Shown: positions 43,306-52,040 of the stretch, piece by piece
How positions within the stretch are numbered: position 1 is the first letter of the stretch
How the letters are laid out: each line of letters begins with the position of its first letter
NCBI GenBank assembly: GCA_017940255.1
Contig: JAGAZB010000014.1
Coordinates: 62,001-126,000, forward strand
Direction: 5' to 3'
DNA from: Treponema sp.
GTDB lineage: Bacteria; Spirochaetota; Spirochaetia; Treponematales; Treponemataceae
DNA: 64,000 nt
Program-made: the position numbers and the translations under genes
Notes under the pieces: generated by a model
The model's database searches: none
The model's input: the letters and a program-made list of their open reading frames with translations, nothing else
Told to the model about the DNA's origin: nothing

Positions 43306-44895
43306 ATGGATTTTAAACGCAGAAGTGGGGTTTTACTTCATCCTACATCATTACCTGGAAAAGAGGGAATTGGAACTTTAGGAAAGAGTGCTTATGATTT
43401 TATAGACTGGTTAAAAGCTTCCGGACAAACTTTATGGCAGATTCTTCCTCTTGGTCCTACAGGATATGGGGATTCTCCTTATGCTTCTTTTTCTACATTT
43501 GCTGGAAATCCTTTGTTAATAGATTTAGATATGCTGGTGGAGAAAGGCTGGTATGAAAAAAAACTGATAAAAGCACCTGATTATATAAAAAAGACTGGAA
43601 ATGTAGATTTTGGTGCTGTTGTCTGGTGGAAAATGCTTCTTTTAAAAGATGCTGCAAGCTATTTTTTGAAAAACGCAGATAAAGATGATATTGCTTTATT
43701 TAAGGAATTCTGCCGCGAAAAAAAGAACTGGCTTGATACATTTGCAACTTTTATGTCTATAAAAGCTGTTTATGATAAAAAAGCTGAAGAAGAAAAGCCT
43801 GCTTCTTCTTTATGGAATGCTTATTGGCCGAAAGAGCTTGCATCTTGTGATAAAGAGGCTATTTCGTTATGGCAGAAAGAACATAAAGAAGAAATTGAAG
43901 TGTTGAAAGTAATTCAGTTTTTCTTTGATGTGCAGTGGACTGCACTTAAGAAAAAGGCAAACGAAAACGGAATCCTTCTTATTGGTGATATTCCTATTTT
44001 TGTTGCTGTTGATAGTGCTGATGTTTGGGGAAATCAGAAGTTGTTCCAGCTTGATAAAGATGGAAGATTGCTTGCAGTTGCTGGTGTGCCTCCTGATTAT
44101 TTTAGTGCAGACGGACAATTGTGGGGTAACCCTCTTTATGACTGGGATGCTATGAAGGCTGATAAGTATTCCTGGTGGGTTAGCCGTATTAAACGTGTAT
44201 TTGAACTTACAGATGTTCTTAGAATAGATCATTTCCGTGGATTTGAAGCTTATTGGTCCGTTCCTGCTGGTGAAGCGACAGCAATTAATGGAAAGTGGGT
44301 AAAAGGTCCTGGTATAGATTTGTTTAATACAATCAAAAAAAGACTGGGCGATTTACCGGTAATTGCAGAAGATTTGGGCGTTATTACGGATGAAGTAAAA
44401 GCTCTGCGTGATAACTGTGGCTTCCCTGGAATGAAAGTTCTGCAGTTTGCTTTTAGTGTGGATGAGGCAGAACAAAACGGTATGGTAAATTACTTTTTAC
44501 CGCACACTTTTACCGATAACAAGTGCGTAATTTATACTGGTACTCATGATAATGAAACAATGCAAGGCTGGCTTGAGAATCTGGATGATAAACAGGTAAT
44601 GCTGGTTGCAAGCTATATTGAAGGGCATGAGCTTTCTGTTGAAAAGAGCAGAAGTCTTGTAAAAAATGGTAGTCTTCGTAAGGATATGATACGAACTGTT
44701 TTTGCATCAACTGCTTCTTACGCAATTATTCCAATGCAGGATATTCTGGGCGTTGGAAATGAAGGAAGAATGAATATGCCTTCTACTACAGGTGCAAACT
44801 GGACCTGGAGAATGGAAAATAATTCTTTGAAGAAAGCTGATGCAGACACACTGGCCTTTCTTTCAAAAATGTACGGAAGAAATATACAGGCCTAG
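43306..44895 (+). CDS. malQ: 4-alpha-glucanotransferase
   Basis: This GH77 enzyme of about 529 residues transfers maltosyl units between alpha-glucans in the cytoplasm. Visible motifs are RSGVLLHPTSLPGKEGIGTLG, QILPLGPTGYGDSPYASFSTFAGNP, the nucleophile Asp in LRIDHFRGFEAYW, the acid/base Glu in VIAEDLGVIT and the second Asp in TGTHDNETMQGW. The TTG-started longer frame (43294) contains the GAGG ribosome site, so the ATG at 43306 is preferred. It is convergent with the response-regulator gene, with a 4-bp overlap of the ends. Together with the GH13 enzyme it points to starch or glycogen use. Confidence 0.95.
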   Translation: MDFKRRSGVLLHPTSLPGKEGIGTLGKSAYDFIDWLKASGQTLWQILPLGPTGYGDSPYASFSTFAGNPLLIDLDMLVEKGWYEKKLIKAPDYIKKTGNVDFGAVVWWKMLLLKDAASYFLKNADKDDIALFKEFCREKKNWLDTFATFMSIKAVYDKKAEEEKPASSLWNAYWPKELASCDKEAISLWQKEHKEEIEVLKVIQFFFDVQWTALKKKANENGILLIGDIPIFVAVDSADVWGNQKLFQLDKDGRLLAVAGVPPDYFSADGQLWGNPLYDWDAMKADKYSWWVSRIKRVFELTDVLRIDHFRGFEAYWSVPAGEATAINGKWVKGPGIDLFNTIKKRLGDLPVIAEDLGVITDEVKALRDNCGFPGMKVLQFAFSVDEAEQNGMVNYFLPHTFTDNKCVIYTGTHDNETMQGWLENLDDKQVMLVASYIEGHELSVEKSRSLVKNGSLRKDMIRTVFASTASYAIIPMQDILGVGNEGRMNMPSTTGANWTWRMENNSLKKADADTLAFLSKMYGRNIQA

Positions 44896-45539
44896 TGAGT
44901 TTTATTAAACCATTCGATTGCTAATTGACGCAACTCTGCTGTGTTTGCACAGTGGAGTTTTGTTTTCATGTTTTCTTTGTGAGAATCGATAGTTTTTATA
45001 CTTAAATCAAGCATCTGTGCAATGTCGCTTGTTCCAAGTCCTTTTCCGATTAGTGTAAGAATCTGAAGCTGTCTGTCTGAAAGAGGTGAAATAAGACTTG
45101 CAATATCATTTGTGTCTTTATCTTTTGATTTGCTTGAAATGCGTTCTCTTTCATTTTCACTAAGGTAGATGTTTCCTGCAATTACTGTGTTAATGGCGTT
45201 TATAACCTGAGACTCTGCTTCTTCCTTCATGATATATCCGCGTGCGCCTGCTGCAATAGAGCGTTCAGAGTAAAAACGTTCATCGTGCATGGAAAGAACA
45301 AGGATTTTAAAAGTGTTTTTTATATCAAGAATCTTTTTAATCAGTTCAAGGCCGTCTTCCTGTCCTAAGTTTAGGTCAAGGATTATAAGAGATGGTTTTG
45401 TATTTTTGAGAAAATCAAGGGCTTCTGTGCTGTCTTTTGCCATTCCGACAACCTTAAAATCTGCCTGTGTTTCAATTAACTGAGCTAATCCGCGACTGAA
45501 CAGTGGATGATCATCGATTATAAAAACGTCATATGTCAT
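44892..45539 (-). CDS. NarL/FixJ-type response regulator
   Basis: This 215-residue regulator has a receiver (DDHPLFSRG, phosphoacceptor Asp in LIILDLNLGQEDGLE, MHDERFYSE) and a LuxR-type helix-turn-helix (LSDRQLQILTLIGKGLGTSDIAQMLDLSIKTIDSHKEN). It is divergent from the LacI-like sensor kinase, with 47 bp between the start codons, so the two form a likely two-component pair. On its strand TATTAT lies 6 nt before the ATG, suggesting a leaderless message. Target genes are unknown; malQ and sugar genes near it are candidates. Confidence 0.9.
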   Translation of the reverse strand: MTYDVFIIDDHPLFSRGLAQLIETQADFKVVGMAKDSTEALDFLKNTKPSLIILDLNLGQEDGLELIKKILDIKNTFKILVLSMHDERFYSERSIAAGARGYIMKEEAESQVINAINTVIAGNIYLSENERERISSKSKDKDTNDIASLISPLSDRQLQILTLIGKGLGTSDIAQMLDLSIKTIDSHKENMKTKLHCANTAELRQLAIEWFNKTH

Positions 45540-45545
45540 AATTAT

Positions 45546-45578
45546 ATAATATCATATTTTTATAAAAAAAAGTATAAT
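45546..45578. promoter_or_regulatory. overlapping divergent leaderless promoters of the sensor kinase/regulator pair
   Basis: The -10 box of the regulator (TATTAT on the minus strand, 45546-45551) and that of the kinase (TATAAT, 45573-45578) lie 21 bp apart. Each is 6-8 nt from its start codon. The two -35 regions must overlap, so the promoters may compete. Confidence 0.45.
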
Positions 45579-45586
45579 AAAAGTAT

Positions 45587-47617
45587 ATGAGAATTGGGTT
45601 AGTATTGTCGGTCTTGGATGAAGAGTACCAGATTTCTGTATATGAAGGAATTAAGCGTAAGGCAGAAGAGTTTGGTTTTGAACTTGTTTGTTTTCAGCTT
45701 GAAAATTCTCTTTTGTATTCAGACTCTGTTATTTCAAAAATTTCAGATGCCTCTCTTTTTGCAGTAGATTGTGTAATTCTTCTTACTTCTGTAATTTCTG
45801 AAAATTATGTAATAAAAAGCCATGAAGATATAAAGAAAATTTGGGGGCAGATTCCTGTGGTTTCAATCGGGCAGGAAGTTTCTGGAGTTCCTTCTTTACT
45901 CGTAAAAACTGAAGATTCTATAAAAAAACTTGTGGAACATATGGTTGTTTATCATGGTTACAGGCATTTTTTGTATATCGGAGGTTCTTCAAATCAGCAG
46001 GATGCAATTATTCGTGAAAAAATCTTTACGGACTGCATGCATGCTTATTCAAAAATATATCCAGATTTAGCTTATACGATAGAAAATGCTTCATTTACCG
46101 AATTGTCTGCAATTGATGCAATGAAAGCCTTTTTTGAAGATAATGTTGATGCTGATATTGAAGCAGTCATGTGTGCAAATGATAACATGGCAATTGGTGT
46201 CTACAAGTTTTTGAAAATAAACAAAGACACTCTTAAATTGCATGATATTGCTGTAACTGGTTTTGATGATATTCCACAAAGCCGTTTTTCTAATCCTTCT
46301 ATAACAACGGTCAGCCAGTCTTTGAAGCAGTTGGGGGAGCAGGCTGTAGAAGTTATCCGGAAAATTTGTAATGGAGAAGTTGTTGAAAATCATTTTGTTG
46401 GTTCAGAAGTAATTTTCCGGGAATCTTGTGGTTGTCATGATAGTGAAAAAGAAAATAATTTAAAGAGCTTTTTTAATCAGCTGCAAAAAATGTATATTCG
46501 CTCTGAAAGTATGCAGCGGCAGGTTACACGTTTGGGGCAGCAACTGAACTTTGCTCAGGATATTGGCGGCTTAAGATATGTAATGAAAAATATTGTTGTT
46601 GATTTTGAGACAAACAACTTTTCGGTCATAAGATTTGCTAAAAAAAAGAAAGATGAAATTCTGGTTGAGCCAATGTATGTATTCAGTAAAGGTGAAGATT
46701 GCTCAAATGATTATGATGGTAAAGTTTTGCCATTGGGGCTCTTTTATAAATCAATAATTACTGGAAATTCATTAATATTTAAATATTTAAATTCTGGAGA
46801 CGAACTTGTAGGTGCAATTATTTATGATGTTTCTACAAAAGTTCTGCCATATATAAATAGTATTTCAATCAACATTGCTCAGGCTATTGTGAGAATTCAG
46901 GTTCTGGAAGAAAGACAGCGTTATGCTCAGAAACTGGAAAAGGATGTTGCTGTGCGGACTGCGGAAGTGGTTGAAGCAAACAGAAAGCGTTTGGAAGTGG
47001 AAGGTCAGGTTCTTAAGATAAGTGAAATGGAACGTCAACGCTTTAGTAATGATCTTCATGATGATATTTGTCAGCGTCTGGCAGGAATTTCTATGCTTTG
47101 TAAAAGTTATTCTACTAGAAAAGAGGCTGTAAAAAAGGACGAAATGCTGGAGCTTTCTCAGCTGATTGGTGATACTCTGCAGACAACAAGACAGTATGCG
47201 CATAATTCTTATCCTGTTGAGCTGGAAAGTCTTGGTTTGAATAAAGCAATCGGGAATTTGTGTAATTCTTTTGAAAAACAAAGTGGAATTCGCTGCCGTT
47301 ACAACTGGAAGCTTTCTGAAATTAATTTTTCTGATATAGAGGCCCTTAATGTGTTTAGAATTATTCAGGAGGCTTTGCATAATGTGTTGAAACATTCGGG
47401 GGCTAGTGAAGTTTGCGTTGAATTAGAGAATGTTGGAAGTAAGGTAACAGTTTTTGTTCGAGATGATGGTAAAGGACTGTCTGGAAATGTAAAGAAAAGG
47501 GGACTTGGATTGGATTCTATGCAGTATAGGGCTAATCAGATTGGAGCGGATTTTTCTTTTATCTCTGTTATCCCCCATGGAACAGAAGTGAGGATGGAGT
47601 TTGAACCTTTACAATAA
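45587..47617 (+). CDS. soluble histidine kinase with LacI-like periplasmic-binding-fold sensor
   Basis: This 676-residue protein has no signal peptide or membrane helix. Residues 1-285 match the sugar-binding part of LacI regulators without the DNA-binding domain (MRIGLVLSVLDEEYQISVYEGI, AVMCANDNMAIGVYKFL, IAVTGFDDIPQSRFSNPSITTVSQ). It ends with FRESCGCHD, a motif that closes such domains. A middle domain and coiled coil (about 290-475) follow. The HisKA_3 helix has its His in NDLHDDICQRLAGIS. The HATPase has DDGKGLSG and RGLGLDSMQYR. It probably senses a sugar in the cytoplasm and phosphorylates the divergent NarL-type regulator. Ligand and targets are unknown. Confidence 0.88.
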   Translation: MRIGLVLSVLDEEYQISVYEGIKRKAEEFGFELVCFQLENSLLYSDSVISKISDASLFAVDCVILLTSVISENYVIKSHEDIKKIWGQIPVVSIGQEVSGVPSLLVKTEDSIKKLVEHMVVYHGYRHFLYIGGSSNQQDAIIREKIFTDCMHAYSKIYPDLAYTIENASFTELSAIDAMKAFFEDNVDADIEAVMCANDNMAIGVYKFLKINKDTLKLHDIAVTGFDDIPQSRFSNPSITTVSQSLKQLGEQAVEVIRKICNGEVVENHFVGSEVIFRESCGCHDSEKENNLKSFFNQLQKMYIRSESMQRQVTRLGQQLNFAQDIGGLRYVMKNIVVDFETNNFSVIRFAKKKKDEILVEPMYVFSKGEDCSNDYDGKVLPLGLFYKSIITGNSLIFKYLNSGDELVGAIIYDVSTKVLPYINSISINIAQAIVRIQVLEERQRYAQKLEKDVAVRTAEVVEANRKRLEVEGQVLKISEMERQRFSNDLHDDICQRLAGISMLCKSYSTRKEAVKKDEMLELSQLIGDTLQTTRQYAHNSYPVELESLGLNKAIGNLCNSFEKQSGIRCRYNWKLSEINFSDIEALNVFRIIQEALHNVLKHSGASEVCVELENVGSKVTVFVRDDGKGLSGNVKKRGLGLDSMQYRANQIGADFSFISVIPHGTEVRMEFEPLQ

Positions 47618-47636
47618 ATAATTCAGACTTTATAAT
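47608..47636 (+). promoter_or_regulatory. promoter of deoD inside the end of the kinase gene (leaderless)
   Basis: TTTACA (47608-47613) is 17 bp from TATAAT (47631-47636), and the ATG lies 6 nt further. The -35 box overlaps the last codons of the sensor kinase. No ribosome site is present. Confidence 0.6.
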
Positions 47637-47642
47637 AACAGT

Positions 47643-48350
47643 ATGAGTACACATATTAACGCTCCAGAGGGAGCTATTGCAGATAAGATTCTGCTTCCTG
47701 GAGACCCTTTAAGGGCTAAATTTATTGCTGAAAATTTTCTTGAGAATCCGGTTTGCTATAACGAAGTTCGTGGAATGTTTGGTTTTACCGGAACTTACAA
47801 AGGTGTGAAAGTTTCTGTGCAGGGAACTGGAATGGGGCAGCCGTCTCTTTCAATCTATGTGCATGAACTGTTCGAATGCTATGGAGTTCAGACTGCTATT
47901 CGTGTTGGAACCTGTGGTGCTGTAAGTGAAGATGTTGAACTTCGCGATGTAATTCTTGCAAACGGTGCCTGTACAGATTCATCTTTGCAGAATCAGCGTT
48001 TTGGAATGTTGCATTATGCTCCTGTTCCAGATTTTGGTCTTTTGTATACTGCATATAATAAGGCAAAAGAAATGGGCCTCAAAACTGTTGTCGGTCAGTG
48101 TGTGTCTAGTGATCGTTTTTATGATGATAATGAAAACTGGAAGCTCTGGAAAAAGTACGGCGCAAAAGGTATTGAAATGGAATCTGCTGAATTGTATACT
48201 TTGGCAGCTGAATTCAATAGAAAGGCTTTAACTATCCTTACAGTTAGTGATCATATCTTAAAAGGAACTGCAACAACTGCAGAAGAAAGACAGACAACAT
48301 TTAAGGATATGATGAAGCTTGCTCTTGAAACATGTGTAAGCTCTCTGTAG
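47643..48350 (+). CDS. deoD: purine nucleoside phosphorylase, DeoD type
   Basis: This 235-residue enzyme splits purine (deoxy)nucleosides with phosphate in the salvage pathway. The full DeoD pattern is present: the N-terminal His of [62 protein letters not shown] and the catalytic Asp in TVSDHILKG. The length is standard. It has its own leaderless-type promoter. A structured repeat follows its stop at once, which may act as a terminator or processing site before the nucleotidyltransferase gene. Confidence 0.96.
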   Translation: MSTHINAPEGAIADKILLPGDPLRAKFIAENFLENPVCYNEVRGMFGFTGTYKGVKVSVQGTGMGQPSLSIYVHELFECYGVQTAIRVGTCGAVSEDVELRDVILANGACTDSSLQNQRFGMLHYAPVPDFGLLYTAYNKAKEMGLKTVVGQCVSSDRFYDDNENWKLWKKYGAKGIEMESAELYTLAAEFNRKALTILTVSDHILKGTATTAEERQTTFKDMMKLALETCVSSL

Positions 48351-48362
48351 GGCGATGTTTAA

Positions 48363-48412
48363 CAGCAAAGCGTTAAAAAAAAATTGCAAAAGCAATTTTT
48401 AGCTTTACAACT
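48363..48412. repeat. structured hairpin element related to the parE-downstream repeat
   Basis: Starting 13 nt after the deoD stop, it has the same plan as the 22.8-kb repeats. The outer stem is AAAGC/GCTTT, with a GTTAA bulge, the inner stem AAAAATTGC/GCAATTTTT with an AAAA loop, and an opposing single A. The stem sequences differ from the parE copies while the GTTAA and A positions are kept. Confidence 0.6.
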
Positions 48413-48429
48413 TTAAGGAGTTAATGTTT

Positions 48430-49344
48430 ATGAAACCAACTTTGTTAGTTTTGGCAGCAGGAATGGGAAGCCGCTATGGCGGTGTAAAACAGATAGATGG
48501 AGTAGGTTTGCATGATGAATGTCTTTTAGACTTTGCAACCTACGATGCAATGAAAAGTGGTTTTGGAAAAGTTGTATTTATTATTCGCAAGGATATTGAA
48601 CAGGCTTTTCGTGAAAGACTGTTTGACCGTATAGCACGCAATTTTGATGCAGAATATGTTTTTCAGCAGCATGAATCTTTGCTGACAGAAGAACAGCTTA
48701 AGGCAAGTGCAGGACGCGAAAAACCATGGGGAACAACTCATGCTGTTTTGTGTGCTGAAAAGGCTGTTAAAACTCCATTTGCAGTTATCAATTCTGATGA
48801 TTATTATGGCCGCCAGGCTTTTGAAGTTCTAGGAAAGTATCTTTCTTCAATTGAACCTATGAGTACAGAACATGCAATGGTTGGGTATGTTCTTGGAAAT
48901 ACAATGAGCCGTTCTGGTTCGGTTAGCCGTGGGGTTTGTACAGTTGCAGATGAAAAACTTGTAAAAATTGTAGAAAATCTTAAGATTTATTATGGTGAAA
49001 ATGATTCTGTAATCAGTGAGCAGCCAGACGGATCTAAGGTGAACTTTACAGGAAAAGAATGGGTAAGTATGAATCTTTTTGGATTCAGCTTAAAGGCTTT
49101 TGAAGAATTTCATAAATATTGGGATAATTTTATTGCAAATAATGTTTCTTCTCCAAAAGCAGAAGCTCTTTTGCCTGTAGCTGCAAGTGATATTATTTCA
49201 CATAATCAGGGTATTATTCAATTCTTTACATCTCAGGAAACATGGTTTGGTATGACGTATCCGGAAGACCGCCAGATTGTAAAGGATGAAATTGCCAAAA
49301 AAATCAGGAAAGGGTATTATCCAGAAAAACTTTGGACCAAGTAG
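48430..49344 (+). CDS. sugar nucleotidyltransferase-family protein
   Basis: This protein of about 304 residues has the nucleotidyltransferase signature at the N-terminus (LLVLAAGMGSRYGGVKQIDGV). The metal-site Asp is in FAVINSDDYYGRQAF, and WVSMNLFGF is typical of related GlmU/RfbA-like proteins. The family activates a sugar phosphate with NTP; the sugar is not clear. The next gene, manA, hints at a mannose route, which is inference. Two ATG codons 6 nt apart follow GGAG; the second (48430) has better spacing, the first being at 48424. It is probably co-transcribed with manA and the membrane protein. Confidence 0.8.
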   Translation: MKPTLLVLAAGMGSRYGGVKQIDGVGLHDECLLDFATYDAMKSGFGKVVFIIRKDIEQAFRERLFDRIARNFDAEYVFQQHESLLTEEQLKASAGREKPWGTTHAVLCAEKAVKTPFAVINSDDYYGRQAFEVLGKYLSSIEPMSTEHAMVGYVLGNTMSRSGSVSRGVCTVADEKLVKIVENLKIYYGENDSVISEQPDGSKVNFTGKEWVSMNLFGFSLKAFEEFHKYWDNFIANNVSSPKAEALLPVAASDIISHNQGIIQFFTSQETWFGMTYPEDRQIVKDEIAKKIRKGYYPEKLWTK

Positions 49345-49358
49345 GTTAGGTAAAAAAA

Positions 49359-50165
49359 ATGTTAAAACTTAGTTCAATAAAGTCAGATAAGATTTGGGGA
49401 TATGAATTATGGATTGCTTCTACACATCCTAATGGATGTCAGGATGATTTTAAAACATTCTGTGGTGGTGAATATCCTCTTTTAGTTAAAGTAATTCAGG
49501 CTGATGATACACTTTCTATTCAGGTACATCCAGATGATGACTGGGCTGTTAAGCTGGAAGGGGAAGGTAACCGCGGTAAAACTGAATGCTGGTATGTGCT
49601 GGATGCAAAACCTGGCGCAAAAATTGTTTACGGAATAAAAGAAGGTTTTTCTAATGATGTGCTTGCGAAAGCTATTACAGATAATAACCTTGAAGATTAC
49701 CTTGATATGGTAGAAGTCAAAAAAGGTGATTTTATTTTTATTCCTGCTGGTACTGTGCATGCAATTGGTGCCGGCCTGCGGTTGATGGAAGTTCAGCAGT
49801 CTTGTGATCTTACTTACCGCCTTTATGACTGGGGGCGCGGTCGTGAAGTTCATATTGAAAAGGGATTAGCTGTTATAAAGCGCGAAGAAATGATTCCTGT
49901 TGCGCCTTTCCCAAAGACTTTTGACTGCAAATATTTTAATATGCAGGAAATTGATGTAAAGGGCGGCTGGAGTATGATTTGTCCTTCTGGAAATGGCCCT
50001 GAAGCTGTTCAGCTTTTGTATGTACTGGAAGCTGGTGCAGCAGTTATTAGGGGTGAAGGATTAAATCAAACAAAACTTTGTGCTGAAGATATTTTTGCGG
50101 TAAAACCTGGTGAAAAAGTTACTATCGAAGGGAATGCAAAAATCATGAGGATTATCGCAAAATGA
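49359..50165 (+). CDS. manA: mannose-6-phosphate isomerase, class I
   Basis: This 268-residue cupin enzyme interconverts mannose-6-phosphate and fructose-6-phosphate. Zinc ligands are visible in LSIQVHPDDDWA and GKTECWYVL, and the last His in FIPAGTVHAIGAG. RLYDWGRGREVHIEKGLAVI follows. It is the short form found in Firmicutes and spirochaetes rather than the 390-residue type. It lies 14 nt after the nucleotidyltransferase gene and its stop overlaps the start of the next gene by 4 nt, so the three genes form an operon. Confidence 0.92.
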   Translation: MLKLSSIKSDKIWGYELWIASTHPNGCQDDFKTFCGGEYPLLVKVIQADDTLSIQVHPDDDWAVKLEGEGNRGKTECWYVLDAKPGAKIVYGIKEGFSNDVLAKAITDNNLEDYLDMVEVKKGDFIFIPAGTVHAIGAGLRLMEVQQSCDLTYRLYDWGRGREVHIEKGLAVIKREEMIPVAPFPKTFDCKYFNMQEIDVKGGWSMICPSGNGPEAVQLLYVLEAGAAVIRGEGLNQTKLCAEDIFAVKPGEKVTIEGNAKIMRIIAK

Positions 50166-50791
50166 TGCTTTTTACATTTTTGAGCCTGATTGTTTTACTC
50201 GTTATTGTATGCATGCAAATACGAAAAAAAGAACTGATTCCCATTGTTTTTTCTGGAGTAATATCTGCGCTGCTTGTATGTGCATTTAGAATCTTTTTTC
50301 TTTTTGCGCACAGGGTAGTGCCATATTCTTTTTCAGAAAACTTTGCTTTTCTTTTATTTCAGCAGGCTTTACTGCCAATTATTCTGCTTTATGGTTTATT
50401 TTTTCTTATTTCAAGAGACAGTCTTGAATTTAAGGTTGAAATGTTTCTTCCGCTGACTGCTTCTTTTTATATGATTTATTTACCATTTTGTATAATAAGT
50501 TCGGCAGAAGGTTTATATTCAGCTTTCGGTTTGTTTGTTAAACCTTGTTTATTTATTGCAATGCTTTATTTTTTATCTTTTGCGGCAAAAGTAGTTATGA
50601 GCGCTGCAAAGAATAAAAAATTTGTATTTATGATCTTATTTTTACTTCTTTCTGTCTTGTACTTGTTTGTTCCTGCATTAATAGAAAGTATGTATCTGAT
50701 GACTACAAATCTGTTTATTGCAATTTTGTGTTCAATTCCTTATTGTCTGCTTCCTTTTCTTTTGTTTTTCTTTTCAAAAATAAAGATGTAA
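50162..50791 (+). CDS. small integral membrane protein, unknown function
   Basis: This 209-residue protein is almost wholly hydrophobic, with six or seven predicted membrane helices (for example LLVIVCMQIRKKELIPIVF and FMILFLLLSVLYLFVPALI). No family motif is recognised. The 4-nt ATGA overlap with manA shows translational coupling. A strong terminator follows within 10 nt. It could be a small transporter or an envelope-assembly protein, but the sequence does not tell. Confidence 0.7.
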   Translation: MMLFTFLSLIVLLVIVCMQIRKKELIPIVFSGVISALLVCAFRIFFLFAHRVVPYSFSENFAFLLFQQALLPIILLYGLFFLISRDSLEFKVEMFLPLTASFYMIYLPFCIISSAEGLYSAFGLFVKPCLFIAMLYFLSFAAKVVMSAAKNKKFVFMILFLLLSVLYLFVPALIESMYLMTTNLFIAILCSIPYCLLPFLLFFFSKIKM

Positions 50792-50795
50792 AATG

Positions 50796-50834
50796 CAAAA
50801 AAAAACTTCTCTGGAGTCCAGAGAAGTTTTTTTT
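50796..50834 (+). terminator. intrinsic terminator of the manA operon
   Basis: ACTTCTCTGG and CCAGAGAAGT pair with a 3-nt loop between A and T runs. It can work in both directions and so may also stop transcripts from fba. Confidence 0.9.
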
Positions 50835-50854
50835 TGCTTTTCTAATAGATTAGT

Positions 50855-51004
50855 CTAAAGCGTGAGTCGCACGCTGGCGCGTGCTTCACGAGTTTTGCTT
50901 AGGCAAAACTCGCATTTGCTCTTACTAATCCAGTGCGTGAGTCGCAGCCTTGCGGCTGCTTCACTAGTTTTGCTGCGCAAAACTAGCATTTACTCTTACT
51001 AGTC
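50855..51004. repeat. two tandem structured repeat units after fba
   Basis: There are two related units, 50931-51004 (74 bp) and 50855-50930 (76 bp), read on the minus strand. The first begins in the last Asp codon and stop of fba. Each holds two hairpins. The first hairpin has arms CTAGTTTTGC/GCAAAACTAG in one unit and CGAGTTTTGC/GCAAAACTCG in the other, so both arms changed together. The second hairpin is GC-rich with different arms in each unit. The end of fba (GCTTTAGACTA) is repeated after the distal unit. Confidence 0.85.
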
Positions 51005-52006
51005 TAAAGCATGGCCTGCTGATCCAAAGACATTCTTGTTCTTTTCTGCATACATCTTTACGAGTTCTGCACGAGCATCTGTAAGATACTGACGTGGGTC
51101 AAAATCTTCTGGATGTTCAACAAGGTGCTTACGGATAGCAGCTGTCATAGCAAGGCGTCCGTCTGAGTCTACGTTGATTTTGCAAACTGCAGACTTAGCA
51201 GCCTTGCGGAGCTGTTCTTCTGGAATACCTACAGAGTTAGGAATCTTTCCGCCGTATTTTTCGATTTCTGCAACGTAAATCTGTGGAACTGAAGAAGATC
51301 CGTGGAGTACGATTGGGAAACCTGGGAGTTTCTTTTCAATTTCAGCAAGTACATCGAATGCCAGTGGAGGTGGAACTAAAGTACCGTCTTCGCGGCGTGT
51401 ACACTGTTCTGGAGTGAACTTACAGCGTCCATGTGAAGTACCAATAGAAATAGCCAAAGAGTCACATCCTGTTTTTGATGTGAAGTCGATTACTTCCTCT
51501 GGTTTTGTATATTTTGATTCTTCAGCAGCAACGTCTTCTTCTACACCACCAAGAACACCAAGTTCTGCTTCAACAGTTACGTCGAACTGGTGAGCATATT
51601 CTACAACTTTCTTTGTAAGTGCAACGTTTTCATCGTAAGGAAGTGCAGAACCGTCGATCATTACAGATGAGAATCCGTTATCGATACAGTCTTTTGCTAC
51701 TTCGAAGTTTGGACCGTGGTCAAGGTGAAGAGCGATAGGAATATCACATCCGAGTTCGTGTGCATATTCTACTGCACCGCGAGCCATGTTGCGGAGGATA
51801 TTTGCGTTAGCATAAGCGCGAGCACCTTTTGAAACCTGAAGAACAACAGGAGATTTTGTCTCTACACAAGCCATGATGATAGCCTGCATCTGTTCCATGT
51901 TATTGAAGTTATATGCAGGAATTGCATATCCGCCTTTCATAGCCTTTGCAAACATATCGCGTGTGTTTACGAGGCCGAGATCCTTGTAACTAATAATGTT
52001 AGCCAT
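50999..52006 (-). CDS. fba: class II fructose-bisphosphate aldolase
   Basis: This zinc enzyme of about 335 residues splits fructose-1,6-bisphosphate in glycolysis. Motifs are AIPAYNFNNMEQMQAI, the zinc His in ALHLDHGPNFE, VEAELGVLGGVEED, SIGTSHGRCKF and the phosphate site VLHGSSSVP. The start at 52006 is preferred because AAAGGA lies 8 nt before it, inside the longer frame from 52015. On the minus strand TTGAAT is 17 bp from TATTAT, about 40 nt upstream. It is divergent from flaA. The same fba-flaA-flaA neighbourhood is found in Treponema pallidum. Confidence 0.95.
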   Translation of the reverse strand: MANIISYKDLGLVNTRDMFAKAMKGGYAIPAYNFNNMEQMQAIIMACVETKSPVVLQVSKGARAYANANILRNMARGAVEYAHELGCDIPIALHLDHGPNFEVAKDCIDNGFSSVMIDGSALPYDENVALTKKVVEYAHQFDVTVEAELGVLGGVEEDVAAEESKYTKPEEVIDFTSKTGCDSLAISIGTSHGRCKFTPEQCTRREDGTLVPPPLAFDVLAEIEKKLPGFPIVLHGSSSVPQIYVAEIEKYGGKIPNSVGIPEEQLRKAAKSAVCKINVDSDGRLAMTAAIRKHLVEHPEDFDPRQYLTDARAELVKMYAEKNKNVFGSAGHALD

Positions 52007-52040
52007 AATTAACATCCTTTTATAAAAGAGATTTGCTAAA

